DNA of 64,000 bases from Nanoarchaeota archaeon (GCA_018897155.1 JAHILE010000048.1:1-64000), one strand, 5' to 3'. Counted from the stretch's first letter, positions 45,138-53,901 are shown. Notes: generated from the letters alone by a model not told the origin. Numbers and translations: made by a program.

Positions 45138-45350
45138 ATGACATACATCGGTCCAATGGCGAGCTTTAATCAAGAAAAAAAGAATCATCCGGCAGATATT
45201 AAGATTTTCAGAGATATTGTAGACATCTCTGCTGAAGAATGGCTGGAATACATGGAAAACCAGAAAAACTGGACTAAGGACGACTGGAAACTACACATAC
45301 AATATGTTGATGCATTAGGCAGTAAACGTATGCACGGATATTGTAAGTAA
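45138..45350 (+). CDS. Small acidic/aromatic protein of unknown function
   Basis: The 70-aa soluble protein is rich in Trp and Tyr ('EEWLEYMENQKNWTKDDWK'). It follows aEF-2 by 34 nt and may be co-transcribed with it. No family is recognised. Confidence 0.45.
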   Translation: MTYIGPMASFNQEKKNHPADIKIFRDIVDISAEEWLEYMENQKNWTKDDWKLHIQYVDALGSKRMHGYCK

Positions 45351-45419
45351 AACAAATAGTATGTGAGGATGGTGCGCGAACTACAAACACACACAAGTTT
45401 TCTATAGAGTGTGAAACAT

Positions 45420-46187
45420 ATGCCTCAAGCGCACATAAAAAAGAAAGTTCTTATCACAGGTCATGCCGGATCTATCGGCACGGTTCTTCGGGAAAGCTAT
45501 CTAAAGGAAAAATACGATTTCTCGTTCTTAGACAAGAAAAAAATGGATGGCGTAACTTCTTTTCTGGCGGATATTAGCAGTGACGACATATCGCCGGCTT
45601 TCAAAGGCATCAATACAGTAGTGCATCTGGCTGCAGACCCTCGCGAAGACACTCCGTTTGAAAGCGTTTTAAAAAATAATATTCTTGGAACAGAAAGGGT
45701 TTTCGAAGCTGCAAGAAATGCGAATATCAAAAAAATAATATTTGCAAGCTCTGTAAGAGCCACTGATATGTATTTGTTAAGCAAAATGCCTAAAGGAACT
45801 GAAGGCAATTGGTGGGACTTATGGGAAAAATTCGGCACAAAACCGCCAAAAATCATAACTCCAAAAGATCCTGCGAATCCATATAATCATTACGGCATAA
45901 GTAAAGTATACGGCGAAAATCTGGGGAGATACTATTCTGAAAGATATGGCCTATCAGTAATCTGTCTTAGAATTGGCGGATTCGGGCGCGAAAAACCGGC
46001 AAACTATTTCTTAAAAAGCGTGTGGATAAGCCACAGAGATGCAATTGACGGCTTTGACAAATCAATTGAAACCAAGAATATCAAATTCGGCATATACTAC
46101 CTGATTTCAAACAATAAGACAAATGTCTATGACATATCAAGCACAATCAAGGACTTAAAATACGCTCCAAAAGATAATTCGGATTAA
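45420..46187 (+). CDS. NAD-dependent epimerase/dehydratase (extended SDR)
   Basis: The 255-aa protein has an N-terminal Rossmann motif 'VLITGHAGSIG' (GxxGxxG), 'VVHLAADP' (NAD-binding strand 4), 'FASSVRA' and the active-site 'YNHYGISK' (YxxxK). It is shorter than typical sugar-nucleotide epimerases (~310 aa) and resembles the short uronate dehydrogenase-like group. GTGTGA lies 7 nt before the ATG at 45420; the GTG at 45411 overlaps that site and is less likely. Confidence 0.85.
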   Translation: MPQAHIKKKVLITGHAGSIGTVLRESYLKEKYDFSFLDKKKMDGVTSFLADISSDDISPAFKGINTVVHLAADPREDTPFESVLKNNILGTERVFEAARNANIKKIIFASSVRATDMYLLSKMPKGTEGNWWDLWEKFGTKPPKIITPKDPANPYNHYGISKVYGENLGRYYSERYGLSVICLRIGGFGREKPANYFLKSVWISHRDAIDGFDKSIETKNIKFGIYYLISNNKTNVYDISSTIKDLKYAPKDNSD

Positions 46188-46219
46188 TCAAAATTCTAAT
46201 CAATAAAAAAGAAAAAACA

Positions 46220-46249
46220 AGGCGCGCCACCCACGAAAGCGGCGCGCCT
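46220..46249 (-). terminator. Convergent-gene terminator hairpin
   Basis: AGGCGCGCC (46220-46228) and GGCGCGCCT (46241-46249) form a perfect 9-bp GC-rich stem. On the minus strand it is followed by TTGTTTTTTC and more T-tracts, so it ends the thioredoxin-like gene. It also lies just past the epimerase gene on the plus strand. Confidence 0.8.
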
Positions 46250-46268
46250 CTATTAATTAAATCCTAAT

Positions 46269-47357
46269 TTATGCCCCGCATCCGCCTGCCGGAACTTCCG
46301 CAGTTTGAACTGCTGATGTATCTATTGCCCGATCACATTCTGCAGGAGCTGTATTAAATGCCGCGCAAATACCACTAAGGAATGCGTCAGCTGTTCTCTG
46401 ACCATTATAAGCTCCAGAGTTTATCTTTATTGTGGGCGAGCCGCCAACTCCAAGCTCATCAGCAAGCTTTATATTCTCTGCAAGAAGATCCGCACCTTCT
46501 TTGCCTTCAGAGCAGATTTTTATTTTGGCAACATCTATTTTTGCCTCGGTTGCGCATCCCTGCCATTCTGTGCTTCGGTAATCCTTGTTCCTGCAAACAA
46601 CGTAGTTCATATAGGTGGTAGGAGCATATTTTGCTGCGCACAACTGCCTTACATTTTCATCAACTTCTGCTTGTCCGTGAAGTGATGAGAATGTTCCGTC
46701 AGCTTTTTGGTTTGCTATAAATCTGAGCTCGAAGGAAATTTTATCCTTAAGTGTATCAAGAACCGGCTTTATTGCATTTTCAGCCTGCACTCCGTATGGA
46801 CACTGGCTCATTACAAAGAGCTGAACAATAGGTTTATCGGATTTAATCGCCGCTTGAACTGGAGGTGCCTCGGTTGCTCCGCTTTCCTTTATCTGCTTTG
46901 CCTGTTCTGCGACTTTTGCAACATCTAATACTTGCGGGAATAAAAGAGCCCCGTCCTTGGTTGCGTATGATAGTGCTGCAAGCTTTCCATCAATCATAAC
47001 TGAAAATTTGTAAAGGCCGTTTTCTTCAGTAAGATTCTCTATAGCAACCTCGGCAGCGTTCTGTGTAAGGGATTCCTGTATGAAGTTCTTCATATTAAGA
47101 GAAAACTGCTGCGCATCAAGGCTCTTTGACGCACCGGGCGCGTTTGAGCTGACAGTCTGGCCGGAAAACAAAGAAATCAAAAGCAGTGCTGCAAGAACTG
47201 CCGAGAGGGCTGGCCAGAACGGGATTTTGTTTTTTCCTTGTTTTGCATCATTCGAAACGCTTTTCTTGTGCGCCTCATGATGTGCATCATGCTTTGCCTC
47301 GTGCTTCACTTCGTGTTTTACTTCAGGTTTTTTGCTTTCAACATTTTCGGTTTCCAT
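46269..47357 (-). CDS. Membrane-anchored DsbA/thioredoxin-fold protein with a His/Lys-rich N-terminus
   Basis: The ATG at 47357 is chosen because GGTGAT lies 3 nt upstream. The 362-aa protein has a cytoplasmic segment (~5-40) with a repeated 'KHE(V/A)KHEAKHDAHHEAH' pattern, a possible metal-binding tail. One membrane span (~45-62) follows, then a ~95-residue extracytoplasmic domain. The thioredoxin fold begins 'QLFVMSQCPYGVQAE' with CPYG in place of CxxC, so the resolving Cys is missing there; several later Cys could pair. 'GGSPTIKINSG' supplies the cis-Pro. Likely role: a disulfide-linked reductase or isomerase outside the cell. It follows the COG2522 regulator gene after 17 nt. Confidence 0.75.
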   Translation of the reverse strand: METENVESKKPEVKHEVKHEAKHDAHHEAHKKSVSNDAKQGKNKIPFWPALSAVLAALLLISLFSGQTVSSNAPGASKSLDAQQFSLNMKNFIQESLTQNAAEVAIENLTEENGLYKFSVMIDGKLAALSYATKDGALLFPQVLDVAKVAEQAKQIKESGATEAPPVQAAIKSDKPIVQLFVMSQCPYGVQAENAIKPVLDTLKDKISFELRFIANQKADGTFSSLHGQAEVDENVRQLCAAKYAPTTYMNYVVCRNKDYRSTEWQGCATEAKIDVAKIKICSEGKEGADLLAENIKLADELGVGGSPTIKINSGAYNGQRTADAFLSGICAAFNTAPAECDRAIDTSAVQTAEVPAGGCGA

Positions 47358-47374
47358 AGAATCACCAATTAATA

Positions 47375-47758
47375 TTATCCGCATATATTCCCATTAATGC
47401 ATAAATTACAGTTTTTAAGCGTTGGTATTGCTTCCCGATGAAGCTTGCATAAAATCCCTGATTTTCTTATATCGCGGCATACTGTGCAGAGGATTCCGGA
47501 CTCAAAAGGATTTTTAGCAGTACTAAGTATTTTTGCTGCGTCAGTTATCGATTTTCTCACCACGATATTTTCCTCAAGCAGCTTTGCCTTTTTGCCGCGC
47601 AATTCGCGCTTGTACTGCGATATCGCCGGCTGCGTCACACCCATTTTCAGCGCGGTTTCAGCCTGATTGTAATTGAACGTTTCCATAAGGTCGCGCGCGA
47701 TAAGCGCCCGAACGGTCGGAAATATCTCCTGAACCATGATTTCGCAAAACGGGCGCAT
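47375..47758 (-). CDS. COG2522-type HTH regulator with a Cys cluster
   Basis: The ATG at 47758 fits a TATA box ~25 nt upstream, giving 127 aa. 'MRPFCEIMVQEIFPTVRALIARDLM' and 'GVTQPAISQYKREL' form the HTH. The C-terminal 'CTVCRDIR...CKLHREAI' and 'CNLCING' give a CxxC...CxxH...CxxC set that could bind zinc or an Fe-S cluster. This fits the archaeal COG2522 family of predicted regulators. A redox-sensing role would suit its thioredoxin-like neighbour but is inferred. Confidence 0.8.
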   Translation of the reverse strand: MRPFCEIMVQEIFPTVRALIARDLMETFNYNQAETALKMGVTQPAISQYKRELRGKKAKLLEENIVVRKSITDAAKILSTAKNPFESGILCTVCRDIRKSGILCKLHREAIPTLKNCNLCINGNICG

Positions 47759-47778
47759 AATATAGTTTGACACCATAA

Positions 47779-47788
47779 ATATAAATAT
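47779..47788 (-). promoter_or_regulatory. TATA box of the COG2522 regulator
   Basis: On the minus strand ATATTTATATTTA lies ~25 nt before the ATG at 47758, predicting a leaderless mRNA. Confidence 0.45.
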
Positions 47789-47807
47789 CCCTGCCAAAAG
47801 AAAGAAG

Positions 47808-48884
47808 TCATTCAGAATCCGGGGACACAACCAAGTTTATACGGTTGCTCAAAAACTTAGCTCTAAGAACAGGATCTAATAAAACTTCGGCTTTTTTTAG
47901 TTTCTGCCCAATCTCGCATATAAGCGGGCGGCACAATTCTTTATACGATTCAAGCGGTGCGGCGGCGGCACTTTTAATTGCTTGCGCGCAATTAAATCCG
48001 CTCCTTAAGGCAAAACTAATGCCATCTCCTGTGCTTGGCGATACCAAGCCCGCTGCCTCACCCACAAGGAATATGTTATTGCTTCCCAGGCAGATTTCCT
48101 CCGTCGACTTTATCTTTGTAAGAAGACATGCCTCCTTTTTGTAAAAAGCAGCATCATTGCCCATTACATGTTTAATCTTCTGCTTAAGCAGCTGAAATTT
48201 TTTCAAAACATCCGTCCCTATAGGAAATGCTGTACCGCATACAAAAGAATTTCCTTTGGGTATTAGCCAAGAATAATAATTTGTCACATCTTTTGAAAAG
48301 ATAAAATAAAATGCATCTATATTGTGATTGCCCGAGAACCATTCCTGCATAGCGATAAGCTGATTCATTTTAGTGCCCGTTGCTTTTTTCCTTACTGTCG
48401 AAAGAGCGCCATCCGCCCCTATTAAAAACCGCGACTTAACAGCCGTTTTTTTGCCGTTTTTTTCCAAAATCATCTTATATCCATCTGCACCTCCGTTTAT
48501 CTCTTCAGCGCCTAAAAACCGTGTGTTAGAAGAAAAATCAATGCTGTTTTTTGAAAGATTTAAAAGCTCAAAATCAAAGGCATTTCGGTCTACATTCAAA
48601 TAATTTTTTTTTTGTCTTACATCTATGCCATTGTCATGATCCATATAGGTTATATCCACATATTCCGGCGTAGAGAACACCGAATCAGGAAGCTTGATCT
48701 TTTTTATAAAATCCTTTGATTCTTCTGTCAATAGGCCTCCGCAAGGCTTGCTTCGGGGAAATGCGGCGCTGTCAACCATCAAAACTTTAAAATCGTTTTT
48801 TAGAAAATTAGCCGTAAAGCATCCGCCAGGTCCTGCACCGACAATAACTGCATCATAAAAAGAAGACGTTGTAAACTGCTCCAT
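47808..48884 (-). CDS. Geranylgeranyl reductase family FAD protein
   Basis: With the ATG at 48884 (GGGTGG 6 nt upstream) the protein is 358 aa. 'DAVIVGAGPGGCFTANFL' is the FAD Rossmann motif, 'SKPCGGLL' matches the conserved Cys-Gly-Gly segment, and 'FLVGEAAGLVSPSTGDGI' is the second FAD-binding motif. Known: in archaea the family saturates isoprenoid chains of membrane ether lipids; ChlP/BchP do the same for phytol. Together with the nearby UbiA and V4R genes this suggests a dedicated isoprenoid-modification route. Confidence 0.9.
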   Translation of the reverse strand: MEQFTTSSFYDAVIVGAGPGGCFTANFLKNDFKVLMVDSAAFPRSKPCGGLLTEESKDFIKKIKLPDSVFSTPEYVDITYMDHDNGIDVRQKKNYLNVDRNAFDFELLNLSKNSIDFSSNTRFLGAEEINGGADGYKMILEKNGKKTAVKSRFLIGADGALSTVRKKATGTKMNQLIAMQEWFSGNHNIDAFYFIFSKDVTNYYSWLIPKGNSFVCGTAFPIGTDVLKKFQLLKQKIKHVMGNDAAFYKKEACLLTKIKSTEEICLGSNNIFLVGEAAGLVSPSTGDGISFALRSGFNCAQAIKSAAAAPLESYKELCRPLICEIGQKLKKAEVLLDPVLRAKFLSNRINLVVSPDSE

Positions 48885-48988
48885 ATTTGCCACCCATTAA
48901 CCAACCATATGATTTTAGTATATCAATAACTTTAAAAAAGCATTACAGAACCCCCCGTACAAAACATACCTACAGGCATATTAGCCTG

Positions 48989-50122
48989 CTACTCTGATAC
49001 AACCACGCTAAAATAACCTTGCGAGATGTCTGTCTTAACGCGGGATAAAATAACTTTCTTTCCAAAAAATCTGGTCAGCATACCCGATAATATTCCCCGA
49101 AACATAGTATATTTTATATCTTTTGAAAGCTTTGTCCACGGGAAAAAATTCGAGAAAACACTATATTTCCCAGATTTTTTGAATACAGATATATCCCCCC
49201 ATCCAAGCGAAGACATGAACTCAGAAATAAATTGCTCAGGATGCATATTTAAAGAAATTGATTTTCCTTCAGAATCTTTTTCTTTTCCCGCAATCTGCGC
49301 CCCCCAATCAAATGATACATTGAATAAAATCTTATCCGCGTCTTTACTGCGCACAATCATTTTTTCCATAATGTACATCAAGCTTGATTCACAAAGAAAA
49401 AACCGTTCGTTTTTATAATCAATCGTTCCGTGGTCATATTTAAAAACGCCAAAATCTATGAATTTTTTAAGAGAATAGCTTGAAAATTGGGTCTTATGCT
49501 CTTTATTAACTTCAAGATATTCGTAATCTATCAAGAGGTCATAAATTTCCTTTGAAATATACTGCTTAATCCCTTTTTTAGCAAGAATTGCTGATGGCGC
49601 GCAAATCACTTCGCAAAGAGTATCTTTCCGTCCCTGACATTTCAACTGTATGCCTTCTATGGATTTGTCTGAAAAAGCATAAGCACAGAAGCCTGCAAAG
49701 GTCCCTTCAATAATTGTGTGACCAATACCGTTCTTGGAGCATATTATAAAATCTTTTGCAGTCATCTGAAATATTTTATCGCCATAATCTATTGTGTGAT
49801 TCAATTTACGGCCATAAGAAATGCTTTCTATATACCGAACCATGAAGTAAAAGCCGTTAAGAAACTTATTTTTATCAACAGCTCCGATAACCAACGTGTC
49901 AGTATTTCGCGCATAATTGTATCCGAAGATTTTACCTGCAGTATAAAGCATTTGCCCATCGAGCTTTTTTTCAAGCTCAATAAAAATATACTCCGGAAAT
50001 GCGATATCCCGAAGATATTTCTTATTGCCGTTTACAAAAATGAATCCACTCTTATCGATAACTTCTATCCTTGGAAGGTATACGTTCCTAAGAAACCAAT
50101 TCAGAATTTCATCTTTAACCAT
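48989..50122 (-). CDS. Protein with two V4R-like domains
   Basis: The 377-aa protein has two similar halves. The first contains 'IIEGTFAGFCAYAF...IQLKCQGRKDTLCEVICAP' (~135-175), the G...E/K...C...G...C end of V4R (4-vinyl-reductase-type) domains. The second ends with 'MFRGILSGMLTRFFGKKV' and 'SQGYFSVVVSE' (~340-377), a Cys-poor version. V4R domains are ligand-binding folds found in BchJ and in archaeal regulators. The start overlaps the UbiA 3' end by 8 nt, so the two are translationally coupled. The ligand is unknown. Confidence 0.6.
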   Translation of the reverse strand: MVKDEILNWFLRNVYLPRIEVIDKSGFIFVNGNKKYLRDIAFPEYIFIELEKKLDGQMLYTAGKIFGYNYARNTDTLVIGAVDKNKFLNGFYFMVRYIESISYGRKLNHTIDYGDKIFQMTAKDFIICSKNGIGHTIIEGTFAGFCAYAFSDKSIEGIQLKCQGRKDTLCEVICAPSAILAKKGIKQYISKEIYDLLIDYEYLEVNKEHKTQFSSYSLKKFIDFGVFKYDHGTIDYKNERFFLCESSLMYIMEKMIVRSKDADKILFNVSFDWGAQIAGKEKDSEGKSISLNMHPEQFISEFMSSLGWGDISVFKKSGKYSVFSNFFPWTKLSKDIKYTMFRGILSGMLTRFFGKKVILSRVKTDISQGYFSVVVSE

Positions 50123-50963
50123 AAAACACGCCGTATATACAAATCATGCCTGCAGTAAAAATAAAGACGCCATCAACAAACAAGTCATAATACACTAGTT
50201 TATTTAGTTTTCCATTCATATATAGGTATATGTAGGTGTATGCAAATAGTAAAGACAAAATTATTGCCTTTTTTGGAAAGATTCCTGAAGCCAGCCCCCA
50301 AACAAACAGAAAAAATGAAATTGTAGTTACTACATAACCAATAAGGACTGTATTTCTTGATCCGATGATCTCAGGAATCGTCTTAATATTAACCGCTTCA
50401 TCCCCCTTCACATCTTTTATGTCCGAGATTATAGTGTTTATGAAAAATAATGCAGAAATTATTAGAGAAAAAAGAAGCAGAGGCATTGTAAACGCGCTGT
50501 TATACAATCCGACAAAAATAATAATCATTCCCCACACAATGGCGATATATATATTTTTTATCAAAAAATATTTCTTTATGCGGTATACGCTATATACCAG
50601 TCCAAATAGCGTTTGCACAAAAATGAAAAGAAACGCATACAGGTTTACCGCAATAACTTGCAATAATAAATAAATGTATATCATCACTCCTGCAGTAATC
50701 AATGGTTTTGTATATTTATTGACAAATAACCTTCTTTCCGGAGCATTTATAGCATCTTCGTCAAAATCCGTCAAGCGATTAAGATTATATGCAATAAAGA
50801 ATTCAAAGAAAATGATTGAAAGAATAATAGGATTTGAAGAAAGATTCATCAAAAAAAGAGTGATGTAAGCAACGCACGACGCTCCTAATGCTATATAAAT
50901 GTTGCTTTTTAGCAAAAAATTAATCGCAGATTCAAAAAAACTTTTTTGCATAAGATCAGTCAT
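50115..50963 (-). CDS. UbiA-family prenyltransferase
   Basis: The 282-aa integral membrane protein has about nine helices. The first Asp-rich motif is 'NRLTDFDED' (N-x3-D-x3-D) and the second is 'ISDIKDVKGD', both needed for Mg2+-prenyl-diphosphate binding. Possible roles include DGGGP synthase (archaeal ether lipid), quinone or heme prenylation, or chlorophyll-synthase-like chemistry. The V4R and GGR neighbours favour a pigment- or lipid-like product, but the substrate is undetermined. Confidence 0.9.
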   Translation of the reverse strand: MTDLMQKSFFESAINFLLKSNIYIALGASCVAYITLFLMNLSSNPIILSIIFFEFFIAYNLNRLTDFDEDAINAPERRLFVNKYTKPLITAGVMIYIYLLLQVIAVNLYAFLFIFVQTLFGLVYSVYRIKKYFLIKNIYIAIVWGMIIIFVGLYNSAFTMPLLLFSLIISALFFINTIISDIKDVKGDEAVNIKTIPEIIGSRNTVLIGYVVTTISFFLFVWGLASGIFPKKAIILSLLFAYTYIYLYMNGKLNKLVYYDLFVDGVFIFTAGMICIYGVFYG

Positions 50964-50986
50964 ACAGTAATCAAAAAAATATTCTT

Positions 50987-52081
50987 TTACTCAAATTGTT
51001 TAGTGGTGTAATAATCATAAACTAAGTTCAATCCCCCACCAATGGCTTCGTAAAAATATATATTTATTAAATCCAAATAGTCTTTGGGTTCAAATAACCT
51101 GAAAAAAATCTCCGCAAACTTCCCTTGACATTCGTATTCTGTTCCTGGAAAGCAATTTATCACAGTATCAAATTCCAATTCTTTTTTATCATTTAACTCT
51201 GCCGCTTGCATCATCCGGCATATCGGCGTGATAGAACAATAATTTTTATCAACTTTTTCTTTTGTAGAGCCTGTTTTATTATTCCAGTCAGCTGCCCTGC
51301 CTATAAGAATATTGCTGCCCGTTTTTTCAAGATTCAACTGATAAATATCCCCATTACGTATTATTTTATTCGAGTGACAACCTAAAGTAAAAATGTCTTT
51401 AGTTTCATTCTTAAGGGTTCTTTCAAAAAACTGAATTATTTTGATTTTTGAAGATAAGGCATCGAGTTCATATTTCTTATCAAAACACTGCACCATAGAA
51501 TGGCCTGTTCGATTACCTCGATTTTTCTGATTTAAAAGATCTCTTATTTTTCCATATTGTTTCACAGACATAAACGCAATTTCCTTATTAGTTGCTTCAA
51601 TTATTTTTTCTTTATAGGTTTTTGGAACTGGAGCACCTTCTCTTCTATATTTCTCCCAAATTGCTTTATTCGTGTCATTGAGATCATTGTATAATAATGT
51701 AATAATTTTTGTTTTGTTGGGTAATAGATTGTAAACTTCAAGTCCTAAATCAAGGGAATCAAGAATCACTTTAGGTATATCTGTTTGTAGATTATTTTTA
51801 GAGTGTGCGCAGGTAATGGCCACCTTATCTTTTGATTCGACGTAAGGCAATAATGCAGATATTATTTCAGACATTACTTCTCCATGATTCGATCCATAAA
51901 ATGAACCGCTTGCTTTGTAAACTATAGTGTCTCCTTTAACTATGTGTTTCTTAAAATCAAGACCCCCATCACGTAAGCATGAGGCGTATGTGTCTTCTAA
52001 TACCATACTATTAAGAAGAAAGAAAACTATAAAAACTAATGTATAAAAGCGCGCGCGCATGTTAAACATATGGCGGCACAT
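50987..52081 (-). CDS. Secreted protein of unknown function
   Basis: The 364-aa protein has a signal peptide ('FYTLVFIVFFLLNSMVLEDTYAS'). ATGs at 52081, 52069 and 52060 are all possible, and the last gives the neatest signal. The mature domain is Lys/Asn-rich with six or more Cys ('VAITCAHSKNN', 'TLGCHSNK', 'CSITPICRMM', 'NCFPGTEYEC'), suggesting disulfides outside the cell. It precedes ubiA by 23 nt on the same strand. No family is recognised. Confidence 0.65.
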   Translation of the reverse strand: MCRHMFNMRARFYTLVFIVFFLLNSMVLEDTYASCLRDGGLDFKKHIVKGDTIVYKASGSFYGSNHGEVMSEIISALLPYVESKDKVAITCAHSKNNLQTDIPKVILDSLDLGLEVYNLLPNKTKIITLLYNDLNDTNKAIWEKYRREGAPVPKTYKEKIIEATNKEIAFMSVKQYGKIRDLLNQKNRGNRTGHSMVQCFDKKYELDALSSKIKIIQFFERTLKNETKDIFTLGCHSNKIIRNGDIYQLNLEKTGSNILIGRAADWNNKTGSTKEKVDKNYCSITPICRMMQAAELNDKKELEFDTVINCFPGTEYECQGKFAEIFFRLFEPKDYLDLINIYFYEAIGGGLNLVYDYYTTKQFE

Positions 52082-52174
52082 CTAACCCCATCAGACTACC
52101 GCATATAACTATAAAAATTCCTCAGGTTAGCTTCATGACGCCTATAACCCTAACTAAACTATGGCGAAGTTCGC

Positions 52175-52879
52175 TCACACCACAACAATTCCTTTCGAAG
52201 TCATTTCAATACTTTTTATCCCTTCAGACGTGCTTGTCCTTCGCATCTTACGCACTTCAAGAGTCCTGTTCACGGTAGAACCCATTGCCAAGTAACGCAA
52301 AACAATAACGCCATCAACGACAAATTCCTCTACGCCGTACCTTGAAAGCAGCTTGCTATCCTCAGTTATTTCAGAGGAAAGAACTGCGGTGCAATTTGAG
52401 GATTTTATTGCAGAAACAAGCGAAAACAGACCTTTTCGTATTTTATACTCATCTTTTATGTACATGCCGAAAAGAGATGTCGAATCAATTGCAACGCGCC
52501 GGTAATTATTTGTAGTTATAAGGTCCTTGAGCCGAAGGTTTATGTCGGTAAGCTCAAACGGATCATATATCTCTATTCTCAGCTGCCCTGTTTTTTCATA
52601 TTTCATCAGGTCCCAGCCAAACTGCATTGCATCTGCTCTTAAATCCTCAATAGGCTCTTCAAGAGTTATGTAGATACAGTTTTCGCCGTTTTTCAAGCCT
52701 TCCCAAATAAATTGAAGCATGAGTGTGGTTTTGCCGGTGCCGGCGCCGCCAGTAATCAATATGCACGAACCACTTGGAAATCCACCCAACAGCATCTTAT
52801 CAAGACCGATTATACCTGTTGATACACGGATGGATGCCCGAGACATATTTGAGAGTTTAGAAATATTTTTTTTAGACAT
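52175..52879 (-). CDS. KaiC-like RecA-superfamily ATPase
   Basis: The 234-aa single-domain protein has 'TGIIGLDKMLLGGFPSGS', Walker A 'GGAGTGKTT', a Glu pair 'ITLEEP' and Walker B 'YRRVAIDS'. The order is that of archaeal KaiC-like proteins, which often act in signalling or with other ATPases. The ATG at 52879 is chosen because a TATA box (TGTATATATACG, ~52901-52912) is ~27 nt upstream; the ATG at 52891 is the alternative. It lies 36 nt after endA on the same strand. Confidence 0.88.
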   Translation of the reverse strand: MSKKNISKLSNMSRASIRVSTGIIGLDKMLLGGFPSGSCILITGGAGTGKTTLMLQFIWEGLKNGENCIYITLEEPIEDLRADAMQFGWDLMKYEKTGQLRIEIYDPFELTDINLRLKDLITTNNYRRVAIDSTSLFGMYIKDEYKIRKGLFSLVSAIKSSNCTAVLSSEITEDSKLLSRYGVEEFVVDGVIVLRYLAMGSTVNRTLEVRKMRRTSTSEGIKSIEMTSKGIVVV

Positions 52880-52900
52880 ATATATAATCATGCATGCGGT

Positions 52901-52912
52901 TGTATATATACG
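52901..52912 (-). promoter_or_regulatory. TATA box of the KaiC-like gene
   Basis: CGTATATATACA on the minus strand sits between endA and the KaiC-like gene, ~27 nt before the ATG at 52879. Confidence 0.5.
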
Positions 52913-52915
52913 TTA

Positions 52916-53611
52916 CTACGGCTTTGTTCTGATTATCTTATAGTAAGTGACATCACCTTCTTCATCTACAATAGCCATAAGAGCGGTCGCCCTTATGTTG
53001 TGAGAAAGCCTCACATATCTCGACCATTCCTGAGGCATTAGCATGTGGTTTTCAGAATATGCATGAACATTATATTTTGTATGCTCTTTGGTTTCCTTGC
53101 TGCCTTCTTTGTAGGGATTCACGCCCCTGTCGTAAACTCTAAAATGCGTTCCGAATTTGAAGCCGGATTTTACGATATAACCGCGGTTTCTTAAATCCCT
53201 GTAAACAGTAAATTTCTGCGGGAACTCCTTATCAACAATCATGCATTTTTCATAGAATACCTGTGAAGTTATGGGTTTTCCTTCATAGTTAATTTTTATG
53301 TGTCCTCGGTCAATCAGAAGCATCGCTTCCTCCAGGCTTAGCTGAAGATAAGTTACTTTTTCCTCATCAATCCATTTTCCGAAATATTTCTCTGAATATA
53401 TCCGATTCCCTTCGTCCTTGCTCCAAACAACGACCTTGCTTTCAAGGAATTCCGCATTTGCAAGAATTTCGCCGATCTTAAATAAGGGTTGAGCCTCCGG
53501 CTTTTGCATCTCAATAGTGTCTGAGACTTTAGAATTTTCAATTAGCTCTAGAGACTCACCAGTAAGTTCCGGATTTTCTGCAGAAGCCTTATTTTTTTGT
53601 TTTTTTGACAT
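52916..53611 (-). CDS. endA: tRNA-splicing endonuclease EndA with the catalytic Lys replaced
   Basis: With the ATG at 53611 (GAGG 7 nt upstream, TATA further up) the protein is 231 aa. A ~45-residue disordered N-terminus precedes a homodimer-size EndA core. Diagnostic segments are 'YRDLRNRGYIVKSGFKFG', 'FRVYDRG' with catalytic Tyr ~160 and 'KEHTKYNVHA' with catalytic His ~177. In M. jannaschii EndA the third residue is the Lys of 'SVRKKLL'; here the same place reads 'NIRATAL' (Ala ~208). The fold end 'MAIVDEEGDVTYY' is intact. It may be a structural subunit or use another residue. Two tRNA genes lie just upstream. Confidence 0.88.
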   Translation of the reverse strand: MSKKQKNKASAENPELTGESLELIENSKVSDTIEMQKPEAQPLFKIGEILANAEFLESKVVVWSKDEGNRIYSEKYFGKWIDEEKVTYLQLSLEEAMLLIDRGHIKINYEGKPITSQVFYEKCMIVDKEFPQKFTVYRDLRNRGYIVKSGFKFGTHFRVYDRGVNPYKEGSKETKEHTKYNVHAYSENHMLMPQEWSRYVRLSHNIRATALMAIVDEEGDVTYYKIIRTKP

Positions 53612-53750
53612 AAATTGCCTCAATTCAATAATATTACAATCCAAAGCATATAAGATAGGTTGTAACTCTTCTCGCTTCGCCACATTAACCATTAATCGCG
53701 AAGCTCGAAGCTTTTTTGTTTTGCAATGCATAAAACATATGCAAAACAAA

Positions 53751-53824
53751 TGGGGCCGACGTGATTTGAACACGTGACACCTAGATCTTCAGTCTAGCGC
53801 TCTCCCAGGCTGAGCTACGGCCCC
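53751..53824 (-). tRNA. tRNA-Phe (GAA)
   Basis: A complete 74-nt cloverleaf. Acceptor GGGGCCG pairs with CGGCCCC, discriminator A. The anticodon arm is CTAGA-CTGAAGA-TCTAG with anticodon GAA, and the T-loop TTCAAAT has a good stem. CCA is not encoded and there is no intron. Confidence 0.96.
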
Positions 53825-53828
53825 ATAG

Positions 53829-53901
53829 CGCCCTGGGCAGGACTTGAACCTGCGACAACATGGTTAACAGCCATGCACTCTACCTGCTGAGTTACCAGAG
53901 C
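53829..53901 (-). tRNA. tRNA-Asn (GTT)
   Basis: 73 nt. Acceptor GCTCTGG pairs with CCAGGGC (one G-U), discriminator G. The anticodon arm is CATGG-CTGTTAA-CCATG with anticodon GTT. It lies 4 nt from tRNA-Phe in the same direction, so the two are likely co-transcribed. CCA is not encoded. Confidence 0.96.

Noticed and set aside
46220-46249. Transposon terminal inverted repeat
   Set aside because: The perfect GC-rich palindrome has a 12-nt loop and T-tract on one side, so it is a terminator between convergent genes.
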